DNA of 64,000 nucleotides from Mesorhizobium huakuii. Its GTDB lineage: Bacteria > Pseudomonadota > Alphaproteobacteria > Rhizobiales > Rhizobiaceae. The notes beneath the pieces were generated by a model. It was not told where the DNA came from. It saw only the letters and a list, made by a program, of their open reading frames with translations, and ran no database searches. Positions 61,284 to 64,000 of this stretch are shown one piece after another. The stretch covers positions 1,798,001 through 1,862,000 of the forward strand of contig NZ_CP050296.1 of the NCBI RefSeq assembly GCF_014189455.1, read 5' to 3'. Every line of letters begins with the position of its first letter. The stretch's first letter is position 1. The translations under genes were made by a program, and so were the position numbers.

Positions 61284-64000
61284 ATGAAAAAAGGCGATCA
61301 TCTCTTCCTCATCGACGGTTCCGGGTACATCTTCCGGGCCTATCACGCACTGCCGCCGCTGACCCGCAAATCCGATGGCCTTCCGGTCGGTGCCGTTTCC
61401 GGTTTCTGCAACATGCTGTGGAAGCTGATGCAGGATGCCCGCAACACCGATGTAGGCATTGTGCCGACGCATTTCGCGGTCATTTTCGATTATTCCTCGA
61501 AAACCTTCCGCAACGAGCTCTACCCCGAATACAAGGCCAACCGTTCGGCGCCGCCGGAGGACCTGATCCCGCAATTCGGCCTGATCCGCCAGGCGACCAA
61601 GGCCTTCAACCTGCCCTGCATCGAGATGGAAGGCTTCGAGGCCGACGATCTCATCGCCACCTATTGCCGGCTGGCCCGCGAAGCCGGCGGCGACACCACC
61701 ATCATCTCCTCCGACAAGGACTTGATGCAGCTGGTCGGCGACACGGTCGGCATGTACGACCCGATGAAGGACCGTCAGATCGGCATCCCCGAGGTCATCG
61801 AGAAATGGGGCGTGCCGCCGGAAAAGATGGTCGACCTGCAGGCGCTGACCGGCGATTCCGTCGACAATGTGCCCGGCGTGCCCGGCATCGGCCCGAAGAC
61901 GGCGGCGCAGTTGCTGGAGCAGTTCGGCGACCTCGACGGGCTGCTGGCCCGCGCCGGCGAGATCAAACAGGACAAGAGGCGCGAATCGATCATCGCCAAC
62001 ACTGACAAGGCGCTGATCTCGCGCCAGTTGGTGACGCTGAAGAACGACGTGCCGGTGACCGACGGGCTGGACGATTTCGTCCTGCATGCGCCGGACGGGC
62101 CGAAGCTGATCGGCTTCCTCAAGACCATGGAATTCACCTCGCTGACCCGCCGCGTGGCGGAAGCGACCAGCACCGAGGCCGGCGACGTCCAGGCCGTCGC
62201 CGTGACCGTCGAGCGAGCCGACAACGCGCACGGCCCTGATGTCGGGGCCGGAGCGCCTGCTGTGGCCCGGAGTGGTGCCGAGCCGGCCCAGGCCAATGGA
62301 GTGGCAGCCACCACACCGACGACGGATATTGCCAAGCAAGGCGATACCCCTTCCCTGCTCTCAGCCTTGCGGCTGGAGCGTGCGGCCACCGGCAAGATCG
62401 ACACGGCAGCCTATCCCTGCATTCGCGATATCGCGACGCTGAAAGCCTGGGTCGCCGAGGCGCGTGAGGCTGGCATCACCGCCTTCGACGTCAGGGCGAC
62501 GTCGGGTGATCCGATGCAGGCCGAACTGATCGGCATGGCAATAGCCACAGCGCCCGGCCGCGCTGCCTACATTCCCTTCGCCCACAAGAGCGGCAATGGT
62601 GACCTGCTCGGCGGCGGCACGCTCGAAAACCAGATCCCGCTTCGCGAGGCGCTGGCCGTGCTGAAACAGCTGCTCGAGGACAGATCGGTCCTCAAGATCG
62701 CGCAGAACCTGAAATACGATCTGGTCATCATGAGCCGCTACGGCATCGATGTCGCGCCGTTCGACGACACCATGCTGATCTCCTACGTGCTCGATGCCGG
62801 TACCCCGCACGGTCATGGCATGGACGCACTGGCCGAGAAATGGCTTGGCCACACCCCGCTCCAGCTCAAGGACGTGACCGGCTCCGGCAAGAGCTCGGTC
62901 GGTTTCGACCAGGTCGACGTCGATAGGGCGACGGCGCACGCCGCCGAGGACGCCGATGTGACGCTGCGGCTCTGGCTGGTGCTGAAGCCACGGCTTGCCG
63001 CCAAGGGGCTGGTCTCGGTCTATGAGCGGCTGGAACGGCCGCTGGTGCCAGTGCTGGCGCGCATGGAACAGCGCGGCATTTCGGTCGACCGGCAGATCCT
63101 GTCCAGGCTGTCGGGCGAACTGGCGCAGGGCGCTGCCCGCCTGGAAGAGGAAATCTACCAGCTCATCGGCGAGCGCATCAACATCGGCTCCCCCAAGCAG
63201 CTCGGCGACATCTTGTTCGGTCGCATGGGCCTGCCCGGCGGTTCCAAGACCAAGACCGGCCAATGGTCGACCTCGGCGCAGCTGCTGGAAGACCTCGCCG
63301 CCGAGGGCCACGAACTGCCGCGCAAGATCGTCGACTGGCGCCAGCTGACCAAGCTGAAGTCGACCTATACCGATGCGCTGCCCGGCTTCATCCATCCGGA
63401 TACCAAACGCGTCCACACCTCCTATGCGCTCGCCGCGACGACGACGGGCCGTCTGTCATCCTCCGATCCCAACCTGCAGAACATTCCGGTGCGCACCGCC
63501 GAAGGCCGCAAGATCAGAACCGCCTTCATCGCCGACAAGGGCAACCGGCTGGTTTCGGCCGACTACAGCCAGATCGAACTGCGCGTGCTTGCCCATGTCG
63601 CCGAAATCCCGCAATTGCGGCAGGCTTTCGCCGACGGCGCCGACATCCACGCCATCACCGCGTCGGAAATGTTCAACGTGCCCGTCGAAGGCATGCCTTC
63701 CGAGATCCGCCGCCGCGCCAAGGCGATCAATTTCGGCATCATCTACGGCATCTCGGCCTTCGGTCTCGCCAACCAGCTGTCGATCCCGCGCGAGGAAGCC
63801 AGCAACTACATCAAGAAATACTTCGAGCGCTTCCCCGGCATCCGCGACTATATCGAGGAAACCAAGGCCTATGCCCGCGAGCACGGCTTCGTCGAAACCA
63901 TCTTCGGCCGCCGCATCCACTATCCTGATATCAGGTCGTCCAACCCGTCGCTGCGCGCGTTCAACGAGCGCGCCTCGATCAATGCCCGCCTGCAAGGCAC
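61284..64000 (+). CDS. polA: DNA polymerase I (partial, runs off the right end)
   Basis: 905 codons are visible with no stop. 5'-3' nuclease domain: FLIDGSGYIFRAYHALPPLT, IISSDKDLMQLVGD and GDSVDNVPGVPGIGPKTAAQ. After a Pro/Ala linker (about residues 305-375) comes the 3'-5' exonuclease-like domain, in which motif I reads FDVRATSGD with R404 where a Glu is expected and motif III has H552 in place of the Tyr, while D479 and D556 remain. Polymerase motif A DYSQIELRVLAH (D760) and the O-helix RRRAKAINFGIIYG are intact; motif C is beyond the window. The start at 61284 (MKKGDHLFLIDGSG) has a weak ribosome-binding site. Confidence 0.95.
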   Translation, partial: MKKGDHLFLIDGSGYIFRAYHALPPLTRKSDGLPVGAVSGFCNMLWKLMQDARNTDVGIVPTHFAVIFDYSSKTFRNELYPEYKANRSAPPEDLIPQFGLIRQATKAFNLPCIEMEGFEADDLIATYCRLAREAGGDTTIISSDKDLMQLVGDTVGMYDPMKDRQIGIPEVIEKWGVPPEKMVDLQALTGDSVDNVPGVPGIGPKTAAQLLEQFGDLDGLLARAGEIKQDKRRESIIANTDKALISRQLVTLKNDVPVTDGLDDFVLHAPDGPKLIGFLKTMEFTSLTRRVAEATSTEAGDVQAVAVTVERADNAHGPDVGAGAPAVARSGAEPAQANGVAATTPTTDIAKQGDTPSLLSALRLERAATGKIDTAAYPCIRDIATLKAWVAEAREAGITAFDVRATSGDPMQAELIGMAIATAPGRAAYIPFAHKSGNGDLLGGGTLENQIPLREALAVLKQLLEDRSVLKIAQNLKYDLVIMSRYGIDVAPFDDTMLISYVLDAGTPHGHGMDALAEKWLGHTPLQLKDVTGSGKSSVGFDQVDVDRATAHAAEDADVTLRLWLVLKPRLAAKGLVSVYERLERPLVPVLARMEQRGISVDRQILSRLSGELAQGAARLEEEIYQLIGERINIGSPKQLGDILFGRMGLPGGSKTKTGQWSTSAQLLEDLAAEGHELPRKIVDWRQLTKLKSTYTDALPGFIHPDTKRVHTSYALAATTTGRLSSSDPNLQNIPVRTAEGRKIRTAFIADKGNRLVSADYSQIELRVLAHVAEIPQLRQAFADGADIHAITASEMFNVPVEGMPSEIRRRAKAINFGIIYGISAFGLANQLSIPREEASNYIKKYFERFPGIRDYIEETKAYAREHGFVETIFGRRIHYPDIRSSNPSLRAFNERASINARLQG

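Overview
The window is a GC-rich bacterial chromosome segment with dense, short-gap gene packing. It most likely comes from a rhizobial alphaproteobacterium close to Mesorhizobium. Supporting evidence: the lptC-lptA-lptB-rpoN-hpf-ptsN order, a small heat-shock gene followed by DUF1150 and preceded by a ROSE-type RNA thermometer, the cysG-DUF2849-cysI-cysH-DUF934 operon with an Fe-S (APS-type) CysH, an OlsB-type ornithine-lipid acyltransferase, and several families of short palindromic intergenic repeats typical of rhizobia. The species assignment is inference; no rRNA or tRNA gene was seen.

Layout. 0.1-7 kb: a GGDEF/EAL signalling protein, a GNAT acetyltransferase, endonuclease III and an Ada-like regulator/methyltransferase. 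7-9 kb: a four-gene secreted operon (two spore-coat-U-like proteins, a half-size chaperone-like protein and a lysine-tailed secreted protein) behind an AT-rich promoter region. 9-14 kb: ribokinase, amidase, LysE exporter, a tandem pair of small membrane-protein genes (second copy frameshifted) and a nucleoside hydrolase. 14-24 kb: heat-shock genes, the sigma-54/PTS-Ntr/LPS-transport block, sppA, ihfB, a LapA-like protein and an ornithine cyclodeaminase-like enzyme. 23.6-27.1 kb, all on the minus strand: rtcB, prfH, a WYL regulator, a VOC protein and an EVE protein, a candidate RNA/translation-damage island. 27.5-33.4 kb: two RNA methyltransferases, lspA, an AcuI-type reductase and a hybrid histidine kinase. 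33.7-40 kb: olsB, a TRIC channel embedded in heptad repeats, grpE, a fatty acid desaturase, a PfpI-family protein and a GMC oxidoreductase. 40-45 kb: assimilatory sulfate reduction. 45.6-60.8 kb: a KefB-type antiporter, AraC/MDR and SDR genes, PBP1A, surface-polysaccharide modification genes, small membrane proteins, RNase D and an M20 peptidase. 61-64 kb: a structured small RNA on the minus strand, then polA running off the right end.

Quality note. Five genes (the second small membrane-protein copy, the WYL regulator, prfH, the rRNA methyltransferase and the hybrid kinase) are each split by a net one-base shift. Four of the five need one extra base in a G/C-rich run, and family-like sequence resumes after every break. 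Assembly or sequencing error is therefore as likely as real pseudogenisation, and is the first thing to check.

Most interesting content: the RtcB-PrfH pair with its break exactly at the GGQ motif, the three-hairpin C-rich-loop sRNA beside polA, the ROSE thermometer, the usher-less coat-U operon, a polA whose 3'-5' exonuclease motifs look degraded, and the repeat structures around the TRIC and cys genes.
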